Source: Marthasterias glacialis
Taxonomy: Eukaryota; Echinodermata; Asteroidea; Forcipulatida; Asteriidae
Length of the DNA stretch: 64,000 nucleotides
NCBI GenBank assembly: GCA_911728455.2
Contig: OU452236.1
Span: forward strand, 6,132,171 to 6,196,170
Reading direction: 5' to 3'
Shown: positions 1-12,800 of the stretch, in pieces
Layout: every line of letters begins with the position of its first letter
Position numbering within the stretch: the first letter of the stretch is position 1
The notes under the pieces: generated by a model
Databases searched by the model: none
Seen by the model: only the letters and a program-made list of their open reading frames with translations
What the model was told of the DNA's origin: nothing
Translations under genes and position numbers: made by a program

Positions 1-580
1 TTGATGGGGGTGGGTGGGGCTACATACCATCCCACTATTGCCTAATTCATGATTAGCAACCAAACTCAATTAGGAACTGTGAAAAATCTACAAATAGTAC
101 TACTACAGTGTACATGTCCAGGGACAAAAGAAAACCAATGTTCAGTTGACAATACTGTTCCTACAGACCTTATGCACATGACGTCATTTGAGTAGGGCGC
201 CCTCGCCCTAGAGGTCAAAAGGAGGCTGATCCTGTGCATTTCCATTGTTTTATCATCATTTTACATTTTAAGTCTTAATTCTCATCTAACTCGCCCCCAT
301 TCTTGATGGGGGTGGGTGGGGCTACATGCCATCCAACTATTGCCTAATTCATGATTAGCAACCAAACTCAATTAGGAACAGTGAAAAAACAGTGTAAATG
401 CCCAGGGGCAAAAAAATACAATGTTCAGTTGACAATACTGTTCCCATAGACCTTATGCACATGACGTCATTTGAGTAGGGCGCCCTCGCCCTAGAGTTCA
501 AAAGGAGGCTGTTCATTGGCTAATCCTGTGCGCCGCACATACAAATCTGTGCCTTTCCATTGTTTTATCATCATTTTACC
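1..580. repeat. Direct duplication of a ~300-bp unit
   Basis: The sequence from position 1 (TTGATGGGGGTGGGTGGGGC) recurs from 303 with scattered substitutions and small indels, to about 580. Shared blocks include ATGACGTCATTTGAGTAGGG. The first copy may start before the window. Confidence 0.8.
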
Positions 581-618
581 TCTAAGATGGAGGCTGGATG
601 ACGTCAATGCACAAGGTC

Positions 619-820
619 TATTAAAGGGGCTGTGTCGTCTTGATTATACCAGCGAATGGTATAACCCAGTGCGCACCGGTGGTCACATCACAGTTTGACA
701 AAGACGGCACCCTTTGTGATTTTATTGCAAGCACCTACGTGTTCAGTATCTGGGTGAGCCTTCATATTTCCATGCACAGCCACAGGTCTGATATAATCAT
801 GACGACACAGCCCCTTTAAA
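619..820. mobile_element. TTAA-flanked inverted-repeat element, family K
   Basis: Left end TTAAAGGGGCTGTGTCGTC and right end GACGACACAGCCCCTTTAA are inverted copies, extending inward for about 33 bp with few mismatches. TTAA at both edges is the target site of piggyBac-type transposases. No transposase is encoded, so it is non-autonomous. Confidence 0.8.
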
Positions 821-1192
821 TAAATAACGCATCTGAAGATCATTGTTAACAAGGACCTCAAAAGTAAACAGTTGATATTGTTATTTTCTTTTCAAATGAA
901 TTCAGCCACATGTTTTTGTTTATGGTTTGGCTCATAATTGTTTTAAACCAGTGTTGATCTACTACTGGTGATAATGATACTGCCATTCAAAATATTGCTT
1001 TAATAAGAAAAAAAGCGCATTAAATTATAATAAATACATCACTCAGTAGGCACTAATCATAAATAGTTCTACTTAAAAATAATTTTAAAAATACACATAA
1101 AGAACTGGGCAAATTTCACTGCTCTCTTTCCCACAGGATTTGTGCTTGCTGCGCCCTGTAAACTGCGTACATCCATGGTGAGCAGCGCCATG

Positions 1193-1383
1193 AAATGGGA
1201 GACTTCAGAACACTAGGTGGCAGCAGACATATCAGGTAAATACCCATAGAAAACTTCGCAGTTACTTTTTACCGTAATACAGTTATATGGGGACACATGT
1301 GTGAAGCTGTGGAACGAGGTGCATGCTGGACGTTCATTGGTTAAGTCTGCTGCCACCTAGTGTCCCCAAAAGTCTCCCATTTA
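1193..1383. mobile_element. Inverted-repeat element, family B copy 1
   Basis: AAATGGGAGACTT ... ACTAGGTGGCAGCAGAC on the left is mirrored by GTCTGCTGCCACCTAGT ... AAGTCTCCCATTT on the right. About 190 bp, non-coding. Confidence 0.8.
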
Positions 1384-1860
1384 GACTGGTTCCCGGTCCC
1401 TACATCGTTCTCCTCTGACTGTATATAGGGACCGGTAGCTACTAGCGATATGGTGCTTTTGAAAGGCCCTCGATTATGCGGGCGCAGTAATAATTGTCTA
1501 GTTTTAGAGATGACATTTGTGACGTGTGCATGTTGTCTGACACTAGCACAAGTGTGTATCGTAACCCTTCACCTGGACATATAGTGAACCAACCTTCAAC
1601 ATCAAAATTCAAGTTAACTTTAGACAACATCTTAACGATGTTAGTCTGAACGATGGGAGATTCTGAGACTCTGTACCCTTCATGTTTTGTGTAAAGGCCG
1701 CATTGCATTATGGAATTACGTAGACTATATGCTAATTATAATAAGCATACACCTGGCAGAATTCTGCCAGGTATATGCTAATTTTCATCACCCGCTACCG
1801 GTCCCTTTATTCAGTCAGAGCGTAAATGATGTAGGGACTGGGAACCAGTCTATCTCCCAC
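1376..1860. mobile_element. Inverted-repeat element, family C
   Basis: Arms at 1376-1440 and 1794-1860 are inverted copies (GACTGGTTCCCGGTCCCTAC near the outer side, GGGACCGGTAGC inside). Outer ends read TGGGAGAT, like families B and D. It shares or overlaps its left edge with the right edge of the family B copy. Contains a 34-bp palindrome. Confidence 0.75.
1745..1778. repeat. Near-perfect 34-bp palindrome
   Basis: The core ACCTGGCAGAATTCTGCC plus AGGT is a perfect 22-bp palindrome. Flanks GCATAC and GTATGC-like GTATATGC extend it to 34 bp with one mismatch pair. Confidence 0.85.
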
Positions 1861-2086
1861 TGGGCCAGATCTCTTGTAATAGTTTTGATTTGGGCTGCAA
1901 CAAAGTGTTCCACAACTACGTAGAGACTTGCTTCGTAATAAACACTCACATAGCTCACTGGACCACTGATCTCTGTCTAGTATTAAGCACAGACCACAAG
2001 GCTGTTTGACCTACAGGCTCAAACAGCGCCCTCACTGAGATTTAAGGAAGGCCCATCTTCATTACCCGGCATTAGTGCATGAGACA

Positions 2087-2279
2087 GGGCCCAATTTCAT
2101 AGAGTTGCCAAAGCAGAAAACAGCGCTCAACATTTTCCTGCTAAGCAAAATTAAGCAAAACACCAGTTACATTTGGTACATGTGACATAGTATTTCAGCT
2201 GGTAACCTTATCCTGGTAAGCATTATTTTGTTATGCTTAGCTACTTTTTGTGCTTAAGCAGCTCTATGAAATTGGGCCC
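2087..2279. mobile_element. GGGCCC-type inverted-repeat element, family A copy 1
   Basis: Starts GGGCCCAATTTCATAGAG and ends CTCTATGAAATTGGGCCC, perfect 18-bp inverted ends. The interior has GCTTAAGCA-like subterminal repeats and the recurring GGTTACC/CTGGTAACC motif. Reference copy for the family. Confidence 0.88.
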
Positions 2280-2430
2280 AGGATATAAGCGCCAAGGACC
2301 AATCATAGTCAAGCGTCTTGCCCAAGGACACTTGTGCCGGGACTGAGATTCCAACCCACATTATGATGAATCAGTCACCTGAACTTGAATTCGGTGTGCT
2401 AGACCGCTCGGCCACAAACACGCCAAGTGT
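2280..2430 (-). mobile_element. tRNA-Leu-derived SINE fragment
   Basis: On the minus strand GTGGCCGAGCGGTCTAGCAC, then TTCAAGTTC and later GGGTTGGAATC, reproduce the A box, anticodon arm and B box of tRNA-Leu in degenerate form. Interrupted at its 3' side by the family A element. Confidence 0.7.
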
Positions 2431-3773
2431 AGGTCAACAAGTCTGACCTCAGTGTGAGGGTAGGCCGCCAAGACAAAAGGGGGTCCATCATTGGGCCAGT
2501 ATTAAAACATCACAACCCAAGTCCTGCAGTCTACAGCTTAACAATCATTCCTCTGAATAGAGACTAGGGTACAACACTACTCTTTAAACATATTTCCAGG
2601 GTGCTACCACAAACCTCTCTAAGATTACATTTCAATACCTCAAACAAAAATTTTAATCAGTGAGAATTTGGGGGTAAAACTTTTTTTTTTATCACTTCCC
2701 AAAGTTATGTCATTTTCTTAAAAATAGTCAAGGTGCATTGTTTTAGTGCATGCATTAAATCACTCTAAAACATACCAGCAATACATATTCAAAAGCATAT
2801 AAACTTGCTTCATTGGTCAATACTGTTTCTTGTTAGATGAGGTGCATTTTATGCATATCCATGAGCAGCGCTAACTTCATTGGTCAATATTTCTAATTAG
2901 TGAAAGTTATGACTACAGCATATTCATGAGCAAAAACCACTCAATTGGTCAATATACTTCCTGTCTTGCAATATGTAAATTTTTTCTTTGGGTGCAACCA
3001 CTACAAACTCGAAGGTGAGATTCATAAATATTACTAATTTTAGTTACTTGACATTAACGCCGCAAATGCGACAACATTGGTCATCTGCACTATACATGAA
3101 ATAACAGACCTGTGAAAGTTTCAGCCCAATCATTTATCAGTCATCATGAGAAATAGTGAAAAACACCCACAGAGTTTTCACTGTTTTTCAAAAATAGGAT
3201 TTGCGATTCGCATGATCAAAACTAATCGCTTTACTCATTTCTAAAAAACTATGGCATTTCAGGCAAAACTATTTCAAGGGAACTTTTTCCAACATGTCCA
3301 TCTTCATAATGTATGTAAGTTGTGTATCATCTGTAAACGTTTATATTTCCAATCTTACCAATGTTGAGCACAGCCTTTACTTTAACAAGGCAACATAATC
3401 TATAAAGGTAAATCTTCATTTCTATTGAATGTCTTGAAATTCTTCTGCACACATTGTACACTGTTAGAGCGTTAATTGGCCACATTTTGACCACTAGAGG
3501 GCGCTCTACTGTGCCCCCCATCTCAAAGGCATAATGCTTGTGGACCACTACCGCCCTTTTTACACTAACGCCCTTTTCTATTGAGCCAATAGATTGCCAC
3601 ATCTCGTAAAAAAAAAGAAGAAAAAAAAGAACACAGCTCTCGAAATACTGACACCCTACATCAACGCAGATAGCATCTGGTGCTTGTCAATGAAGTGACC
3701 TTATCTAGCGATGGCAGCCTACATCTAATTCAATGCAGGATGATTTGGAACGCAACACATCCCTGAAGTTTCA
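2431..3773. other. 3' flank of the ABCA1-like gene
   Basis: No gene seen. Three spaced ATTGGTCAATA motifs lie at 2815, 2877 and 2942. Position 3,600 has an A-rich run. No clear AATAAA on the minus strand marks the end of the transcript; one ATTAAA-like site lies near 2652. Confidence 0.6.
2808..2956. repeat. Three ~64-bp units each carrying ATTGGTCAAT
   Basis: TTCATTGGTCAATA recurs at about 2811, 2874 and, as CAATTGGTCAATA, 2939. Each later unit is preceded by a (T/C)CATGAGCA stretch. ATTGG is an inverted CCAAT box. Confidence 0.65.
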
Positions 3774-3806
3774 TCATACCTCCATGTCCATCACGGATAA
3801 CCTTAC
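3774..3806 (-). CDS. ABCA1-like: Probable terminal exon 44 ([10 protein letters not shown], stop)
   Basis: A T-rich tract and TTACAG are followed in phase by [10 protein letters not shown] and TGA. The end -MEV fits a class II PDZ-ligand pattern (hydrophobic-x-hydrophobic); vertebrate ABCA1 also ends in a PDZ ligand. The junction reads TTACAG|GTAAGG, so it could instead be a recursive splice site. No poly(A) signal AATAAA is evident just downstream. Confidence 0.5.
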   Translation of the reverse strand, partial: VRLSVMDMEV

Positions 3807-6800
3807 CTGTAACAAAAAAGATAGTCAACATAAATAAATAAATGAAACAAAATTGAAAATACAGACAGAAAATGACTGACTGTCAACATTTCCTTTTAGT
3901 AAAGGAAAGAAAATCTTGTTCTTCCCCCCCCCCCCCTTAAGATACTTCCACTGCCAAACTGACAAACTATCAATTGCTGAATCAGTGCTTGAGCAAGACT
4001 CATAAATTGCTTGTCTTAACCCAGGTATTATGTTGGATAGACCCTTTAGTATAATTTAACCAGTAGATGACGGACGATGCCAGAGGTCGTTTAAACACGC
4101 CACCGAGTAAAATCGAAACATAGTTCGCCCGGACATTTTGTTTTTGAGCTTTCACAGAGTATGCACTCTCTATGCAATGCTTCGTTTCACCCACACAAAG
4201 TGGACATATGGTGTTGAATATTACGCAGATTTCCGCCCATTATGCAGGGGTCATTTTAGTTATAATTCCTGACCTTTGTCCTTTTGTTCCAAGATAAGGG
4301 TTACGAGACATCAACAGGCTTCCACCATTGTTTATTCATTGTATTTCCGCTCAAAGGAGGTAAGTCAGAGTGAACTGAGTTTCCAGCCTTGGTTGCCAGA
4401 TTGAGGAACCTTTCTTGGCCATATCTCACGGCCGATGTTTTGCAATTCACGGTGTGTGAATTTGACATTTTCTCGATGGAGAAAACAAAAAATCCCAGTG
4501 CTTCAAAGAGAATCTCTGTTCCCTTGGCTTTGTCAAGTCGAGGTTTCTTTGTTCCAGCGGTGCTCTCAAAGAGAAATGATTCCGGCAATTCTGAGAAAAT
4601 ACATCAATCAGGCTGGACAGGAAAAAATTGAATAATCCTGGCGGTAACTGGTTAAGCAGTTTGAGGTTGTGTGCTCCCCAGGGAGTTGAGCAAGTTTGAG
4701 GTAGGGTAAAAGTGCGCCTGATGAACAGAGACAAAATTGTAAAGTGCCTTGATCTCACTGCGAGGATATTTATGCTATACAAGACCACAGTGTTATTATT
4801 ATTATTTTCTTTTCTTCATACCTTTTGGGGGAAAACAACAACAAAAACAGGACTTACTGTTGTTTCATTTAATGGCAGCATGGGATCATCATCGTCTAGA
4901 TCTGTTAGTAAGTGCTCTCTATCTACATCAAACTGCGAGCAGGCATTATCTGCTGACCGTCCGGCTCTACTTGTCCTGACTCCCAGTTGTTTGGAACTCA
5001 TCGAGTACTTTTTCTCAGGGACTGGATAAGAATCATCAAGTTGTAGCATCTCCTCATCATCCTCATCCTCATCATCGTTCCCCTCTCTTAGTCCACCATC
5101 ACCTCGTCGGCAGCTGCTTATGTCTAGTAAGAGTTCATCGTCCGATTCCTGCCCGTAGAACTCTTCATCCTCGAAGGAAACCGGTTCTTGCGTGGCGCTA
5201 CAGTTGCTCCTCAGCGTCCTCCACGGTCGACAGAATTTCCTCTTCAGCTGTCGTGACAACGACCCTCCTGAGTTTTTGGACGGCGCGTCAGCGCTGTCGT
5301 CCTGGAGCAAGAACTCATCGTCTAGTAGAAGAGGTTCCATCTCAGTTTTGTTTGTCTTCTTCATCTGACGCTGTTTTCGTTTACGGCGGTGGTTGTTTGA
5401 GTCGATCATGTCCTGCTTTTCTAGCTGCTGTTTGGCAAAGTTAACGAACACCTACACCAGTAAAAAAAAAAAAAAACATAAATAAAAAGAAGAGAGAACA
5501 AATGATGCAGTTTGAGATCATTTCTAAAGGAAGTGTAATCTTATGTGCTTGAGGACAGGCAAAAAAAAAAAAAAAAAAAAAAATCCCAAAGAACAGAAAA
5601 CAAAAACACAATTTCAGAGATCAAGCAGCCTAATTTGATGGACAGGTTTTGCCTACCCAATAATATAATAGCTGTGAAGGAAACCAATTTTTGCTTTAAA
5701 AAAAGAAAAAATAACCGAAACGTCAAGAAATTCATGCACACTGATGCAAACATGCATATGGGTCTGTACATTTTTTGTACAGGATTTCTTTTTCAGTTCA
5801 TTCCTGAAGTTCGATGATATTCAATCAAAACGGCACTGAACACTGACCCCCAAATTCCTCTTTGGAATTTACAGACCCATTTGTTGTTGATATCCAATGA
5901 CGTCATATTTCAAATTTGGCTCTGAAAGAGTATCAAATAAAATGACACGTTACTCCAATATATTGTGAGGTTACAGCCTTGTAATTTTTTCCCACTTTCA
6001 TAAGAACTCTATCTATTGAAAAAATGGATGCGTCACGGATACCTCGAGGAAGAAAAATACTGAGCGCTCTGAGACGCCCATAGGGTGTGATAAAGCGCTA
6101 GATAAAAAAAAAACTGTGTAACTGTGTGTGTGTAAAACAGAATTTGACCTTGGAGTCCCTCTTTAACCAGTTGAGACCGGATGACATGAATACAAGCAAC
6201 TGTTTCCCCTCCCTGGAAACGAAAGCCGTCTTAAGAAGCCATTATGTAATTCGGATCACCAGTCCAACATTACCCAGTCTTTCAACTGTGGAGCGGCAAC
6301 TGGTTAAAAATCTGTAACTGTTATTTATTCTTGTATAAGACCCAGCGGTGGCACCAGATCTGCTAATCTGGGGGGGGGCAAGAGGGGGGCAAGCTTAACT
6401 TTAGGGGGGGCAAACAAAAATATTTCAATGTGATTTTGTACTGCTGAAAAGCAGTTAAGCTCAATTTCGGGCATAGGTGAACAATTTGGGCGGGAACTGG
6501 GGGGGGGGGGAATTAACTGGGGGGCATTTGCCCCCTCTTGCTCCCCCGTAGCGCCACCGCTGATAAGACAAAAAAGTCAGTAAAAGTATCCCATTGAAAT
6601 GATTGGAAACTACTTGCATTATCTAGAGTGGTCTGGCTGATGGAGAAGTCCTCTATCTGCAGCGTGTCTTGCACCTCTTGTAGTTGACCAAACAACTCTG
6701 GAAGTGAGACGTTCTCCAAGGGAATCTCATACTGTAAGATGCTGTGATGCTCTTCCTACAGAAAGAAAAAGAGCCCAAGTAAGATGTGTTTTTCTTCAAG

Positions 6801-9800
6801 GCGTCTATGGCTATATGGTTTAACCCTCCTACTGTCCGACCATTCCATATCATCCACTATGATTTTGTCAGTCCCGTATCAGTTACATAACTAGATTTTT
6901 TCATTTTTTGTTTTTGTTTGTTTGTTGGGTTGTTTGTTTGTTCGTTTGTTTTTTGTTTTGTTTTTTAAGGGAGGGGGGGGGGGGCAGAAGGGCGAAACGA
7001 AATAATTTGGGGGGCTTTTTACACTTCAACAAGAGAAACCATTTGCAAGTGCAAGACACAAGTCTACATAAACTGTTAATTAGGTGATGTTTGAAGCTTT
7101 GCATGGTGTGGAGGATAAGACGTAACTATAACTAGTAAACTTGCGGGTACAGCCATGTATAAATCTCTTTAGAGAGGAGTGTGGTCTCAACCTTTGGAAC
7201 AGTATACTCTGCAGGTCTTCTCTTCTCCCAAAAGAGGCTTGTATACGGTTGCACCCGCAAGTTAACTAGTTAAAGTTACTTCTTAACTATTAATTACATT
7301 TCTTGATGTACTGAACCATACATTTATGCATTTTCCAGACTGTCTTAACTAGTTTACAGGTTGCACAAAAAAGATTGCGAAAACCAAACAAATCCTACAG
7401 TTTATTTTTTCTTCAATCTCATTTTGAGGGGGGGGGGCCAAGATTTTGAGCAGGGGGGGTGATCAAGCCCCCTCCCTCTGGTTACACCCCTGCCCTCCTG
7501 ACCCTGCCACCAAGGTCACTATTTTCTGATTTTGTTTAGTACAGTCACTTACTTTCAAAGCTGCATGCGGGAACGTCCGACTGAAGAATCTCATCACATG
7601 TCGGAGGTCAGGTCTTTGACCTTTGACCCTGATGGTTATGGAATACCCATCCCCGAACTTGTTCCTGAGGTGCTGGGCGCTGCCGAGGCATCGTAGCTCG
7701 CCGTTGACCATGATGGCTAGACGAGTACAGAGAACCTCGCATTCCTCCATACTGGATAAGGAGGTTGGGTGGGAGGAGAGGGGCAGGGAAACAAAGGGTC
7801 AAACTTATTATTTTGGATTTACCCTTAAATATAATAATAATAATACTAACAATAATAATAAGTACATATTAGGTGCTTTTAAACTTTGTATCCAAGCACC
7901 TGTCTTTACACTATTACTTTCTATCCCCCGTTCATTGGGACTGAAGCATTCCTGAAACCATCTCAACTGCTTTAGAGTATTCACGTAAAACGAAGTCTGA
8001 AACCTCCTTGATGAGGGTTTCCTTTACCTGTGTGATGTCAGTATCACCGATCTTCCTTCCCGAACGATGGAATGAATTAAATCCCAGAGGAATCTCCGGG
8101 AATGTGGATCCATTCCCGTGGTGGGTTCATCCTAAAATATTTAAAAGAAGAAAGAAAAAAAAAATTAACAAAGAATCAAAACATGGCATCTGCCGAACAG
8201 AAAAAATAAATACAGTACCTATGATACAAACACTTCACATATCGCTCTAGAAATTAACCTTGAAAAAATGCTGTGAATCACAAAAAAAGTTAGCTTTTAA
8301 TGAAATTAATATCTCTCAGAAACCAGAGTTAGCAGAAATTCGCTTGGATGATGACCGATGACCTGCTGATCTTTTACAGAGCATTAGTTTATGTCACCGC
8401 AGAATAGGAGTCTGCTGGGGAAACTAGGTGGCAGCAGACCCATCAGGTAAAACCAATGTTTTCAGATATGTGCGCGTGTCTAGAACTGCGTAAACAATTG
8501 GATTTTACCCGGTAAGTCTGCTGCCACCTAGTGTTCCAAGGTCTCCAATCGAGCCCCATTAAAAAAAACAAATACATGCTAAGCTCAGAAAAATCTTGCT
8601 AGGCAGGAACAGGTTACCAGCCAAAATACAATTGAGTTTGCATTTAAGTAACACCGATGCCCAAGTAGTTTTATGCTCAGCAAGGAAATTCACCAGGCAA
8701 TATTTCAATACCTGCTTAACAACTTTATGAAATTTGCAACCCAGGTCCCAGGTGTGTACTGTGCACTTACCATGTATATTACCGGCGGGTGGCCGAGCAG
8801 TGCAATCGCTGTTGATAGTTTGCGTTTATTTCCTCCACTGTAAGTGCCAGCTGTCTTATTTGCATACTGAGTGAGAGCTACTCGTTGTATCGCCCAATCA
8901 ACAACCTAGTACAGATAAATACGTATAAATAAGAGTGCGGATAATAAACTAATAATAGTTAGGGTTTTGTATTGCTTTTGTTGAGGAAACATTTTTTGTC
9001 TTGGATGCACCCCATAGGTTACAAATATTTGAAACAATGGCTTTGGTTGAAAGTGGCTACTGCTGAAACAGCCATGCTGAAGTATCCTGTAGGTAAGTGT
9101 GCCACAATTCCACTGCAAGCCACGCCCATTCTACACGACCTGGCTCCACTGATTACCAGAAGCCCACAGGAGTTGCATTGAGCAAGTTTTTCTTTGGTGA
9201 TTTATTCAAAACAAAAAGTTTAATAATTGGACTTGGCTTTTACAAAGTCTTCAAAGACTAAGGTCTTCTCAGAATTCAATGTTTCAGTCATAAAAAATGC
9301 TTCTGATTGATGTAATGTGCGATTTTTGGTAAAATCACATGCAAACGTATTCTCAGCTCGAGAGCCGGAATTAGCGAAAACTATAAGTGTGCATCAGATA
9401 CCCAAGGTGTTGTATTGCTTTAGTTGAGAAAACATTTTTTGTCTTGGATGCACTCCATAGGTCATAAATATTCAAAACAATGGCTTTGGTTGAAAGTGGC
9501 TACGGCTGAAGTAGCCTGTTTGCATTGAACTAGCCATAGTCATAGCCATAGCCATGTCATTGATTTGGTGACAACTATAAAATGTGTTTGAAACAAAAAC
9601 TTTGGCACTGTCTGTTGGCTTTGGCTGCTACTAGCCATAGCCGTTATTTTTTATACAGCAGTGGGCAACGTCTGACACAACAGCTTTGGCTGTGTCTTTT
9701 GACTTCAGCGGCTAGGTTAGCCGTAGCTTTTATGTACCTGCTTCTGTTGACGAGCTGGGATGCCTTTGAGTCGTGCGTAGAGTCTCAGGTGCTCCCTGGC

Positions 9801-12800
9801 AGTCAACTCATCAAATAATGCGTCAAATTGAGGGCAGTATCCGATCAGACGTTGCACCTTCAACATGTCCTTGTATACACTAAGAGAGAAAGAGGGTCCA
9901 GTAAAATCAGTAAAAACAGGGTTTGGAATAACCCCCACCCATCTCCCTCCATCGTAATTGTTTCTTTTTTAGTTTCAGTCTTAAAGCTCACTGATTATAT
10001 TTCAAGAGGCTTCTTGAATAGCGCTTAAATCCTTCACGCAGTGAGTTCATTGCACTTCAAACATTATTACCCCTGGTCAGATCACAGGGCCATTTATTTC
10101 ATTCTTTAGGCCATCTCAGCTCCATGGAGAGTATACAGCCTGTGCTGCCAAGTATGTAGCTCACCAATCTAAATCAATCACATGAACCATCTCTGCCCTC
10201 ACAGGTACCTATTTCCCCCGGGTAAAGAGAAGCAAGTGTCTTATTCAATGACACAAGTGTCTTGACCGGGATTCGAACCCACAACCCAATGACTTGAGAA
10301 ATTGAGGCAGTTCACTAGACCATGACACGCCACGATTATAATGTTCATACCAGGACGAATTCTTTACTCTTGAGAAAAAATCTTTGTTTTAAATATTGTC
10401 AAAGTCCCCCAATCCATTTAACTCCGCCCCTTAAAGCATCGACCAATCACAACCACAAATACGTGACAAAAACTCAGACAAAAGTCTGCGACATTAAAAA
10501 CCTAATTTGCAAAATGTAAACAAGGTTCCGCCATTCGGATTGTTGTGTCATGTCTTCTGTATGTGCCTGGAAGGAGCGGGGAGAAGAAGTAGAGCAAGAT
10601 GGAGAGGCTATGATAAGTAAGTCGATCATGTGGCAATAATTATACACCATTCCCTGGACAGAAAGGGAAAAACGTTTCTCGTGGTTACCTGTGACTTCTT
10701 AGGAAGGCATCCCCTTCAGAGATGGACACATCCCCAGTCAGCATCTTGAATGTTGTGGTCTTCCCTGCTCCATTCACCCCGAGTAAGCCAAAGCACTGTA
10801 GGTCAGTGTAGAAACAAGATCTTTAACAATTTGGCCATTTGAAAAAAACAAAAACAAACCAGAATTGTTTCTTTTACTACACAGAACAAATGGCTGTTCT
10901 GATTTCAACTGTTTAGAAAAGAAATCAGTTTGATAAAGCACAAACTGTTCAAATTGTCAATTTAGGGCGTTATGCTGACTTTTGAGTTAGTTTGGACTTT
11001 GGACCCGCTGTGTACGTACATGTGATGCATAAAGGACGTACGAGTGGGCATGTGTACCTCCTATTTTTTACCTGCCGCTAGAGGGCACCTTTGTGGACCC
11101 AGGTTCGAATCCTTCCTCATATGAATTTGTTTCCAAAGTGTTTATTTAGGGGGTTGGATCTCCTAAGGATTCTGGTTCGAATCCCACTTCAGACCGGAGC
11201 CTTGCATGTGGATTGGGTTTTCAGTCTCTACCTGATTACGTGGGCTTTCCCCATTAACAGTTTTCCTCCCAAATCTAAAACTACACATTTCTTTACCGTC
11301 TTCTAACCATCATGTTATTGGCATTTGCACTGTTGGATATGTAATACAATAAAATAAATAACTGCCCTGCCCATTTCTCTTTCTTGTAATTTCCCTCATT
11401 TTATCAATGTAAACCAATATGAGGCCGGATGGGACAAAAGGTCTGGACCCGTTTTGGTACAATGAGAAGTGGTATTCATTACTACTTCTGTAAACAGGTT
11501 ATACGACCTTTACCTCGCCTTGTGGAACTCCCAGACAGAGTTTGTCTACAGCCAGGTGAGATCCAAACCGTTTCGTCTTGTACATCTGTTGCGTGAAAAC
11601 AAATTACAAATAATTCAGTAAATACACGAAACATTTTTTATGAATTCATTTTGGGTTGGACAACCAAGATGAAAATCCTTTGATGAATTATAATTTTTGT
11701 TTGCAAAAGTCCTGAGTTTTAGTAAACCGAAAGTAAGTTCAGACAGAAAAAACAGGAGATTATACTAAAGAAGCTGGAAGTGCTTTGGGCTGTAGTACTT
11801 GTATGCCAACACAACATCAAGTCTTGGTTTTGTCAAGATGTGATGGAATGGACACAAACTGATACCTCAAGAAAAGTATCCCACATATTGGTGTTCCAGT
11901 GCAAAAATATCGATACTAATACCTTTTTTGCAACTCCTATGGGCTTCTGGTGATTAGTGCAGACAGTTTGTGTAAAGGGGGCGTGGCTTATACAGTGGAA
12001 TTACATCACACTTATGAACAGGATATAACAAAACTGAGACACAATGTTTTTACACTTAAGTGGGATGTTGGATCTTCTGGCTCTTTTTTGTGTTACCTTG
12101 GAGAGGTTCTTGATGCACAATACGTCGTTCCTCGCCTGCCCGCTGAGGACTCTTTGCTTCTCCTCTAAGACGTCTTCATCCTCCTCGGTCTTATCTTCGG
12201 AACATTTCTTGACTGATTTTCTGCGCCTAGATGTAAAAAAAAAAAGCATTTATTTCAACACTGACGATGCAAAAATGGAAAGCTGGATAAAGTTTTTGGA
12301 CTAGCTTTGGCCGCCAAGTTATCAGGGGGTCCAATTACACAAAACTGCTAACCACACTCAGATGAAATCTGGCTTGGAAATTGGCTTACCAGCCAAAACA
12401 TGCAATGTATATTATTTGTGACTGGTTCCCCACATATTTTTGCTTATCAAATCACTATTGCTAAGCATCAAATTCTAACTTGCAGGGCCCAATTCGGTCA
12501 AGCTGTTGAGCATAAAATAAGGCTTAGAAAAGTTCTTTACTAATCAAAAAATGAGCGGGTTACCAGCTGCAACAATCTCAACTTGACGTTTTGGCTGGTA
12601 ACCTATTTATGCTAAGCAAGTTTTTGTGCATACAGGCTTTACAGAATTGGGCTTAGGTCTTTGAAACCGGTACCGGATCACCTACCTTGGTTTGATGAAG
12701 AAACGGTATTCGCACAGCAGCGTGAAGATGAAAAAAAGGATGCCCTCTGTTGCCATGATGACAAAAGTACGATACAAAAGCTCCCATCTGTATGGACTTT

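Noticed and set aside
4301..4788. Overlapping open frames around 4.3-4.8 kb on both strands
   Set aside because: They fall in the family I element and intron 43; no conserved protein.
4816..4857. Using the read-through frame as the only C-terminus
   Set aside because: A near-consensus GTAAGT donor and an in-phase downstream acceptor make splicing at least as likely; kept as an alternative.
5541..5771. Membrane-protein-like minus-strand frame
   Set aside because: Poly-Phe comes from an A/T run in intron 42; no conserved motif.
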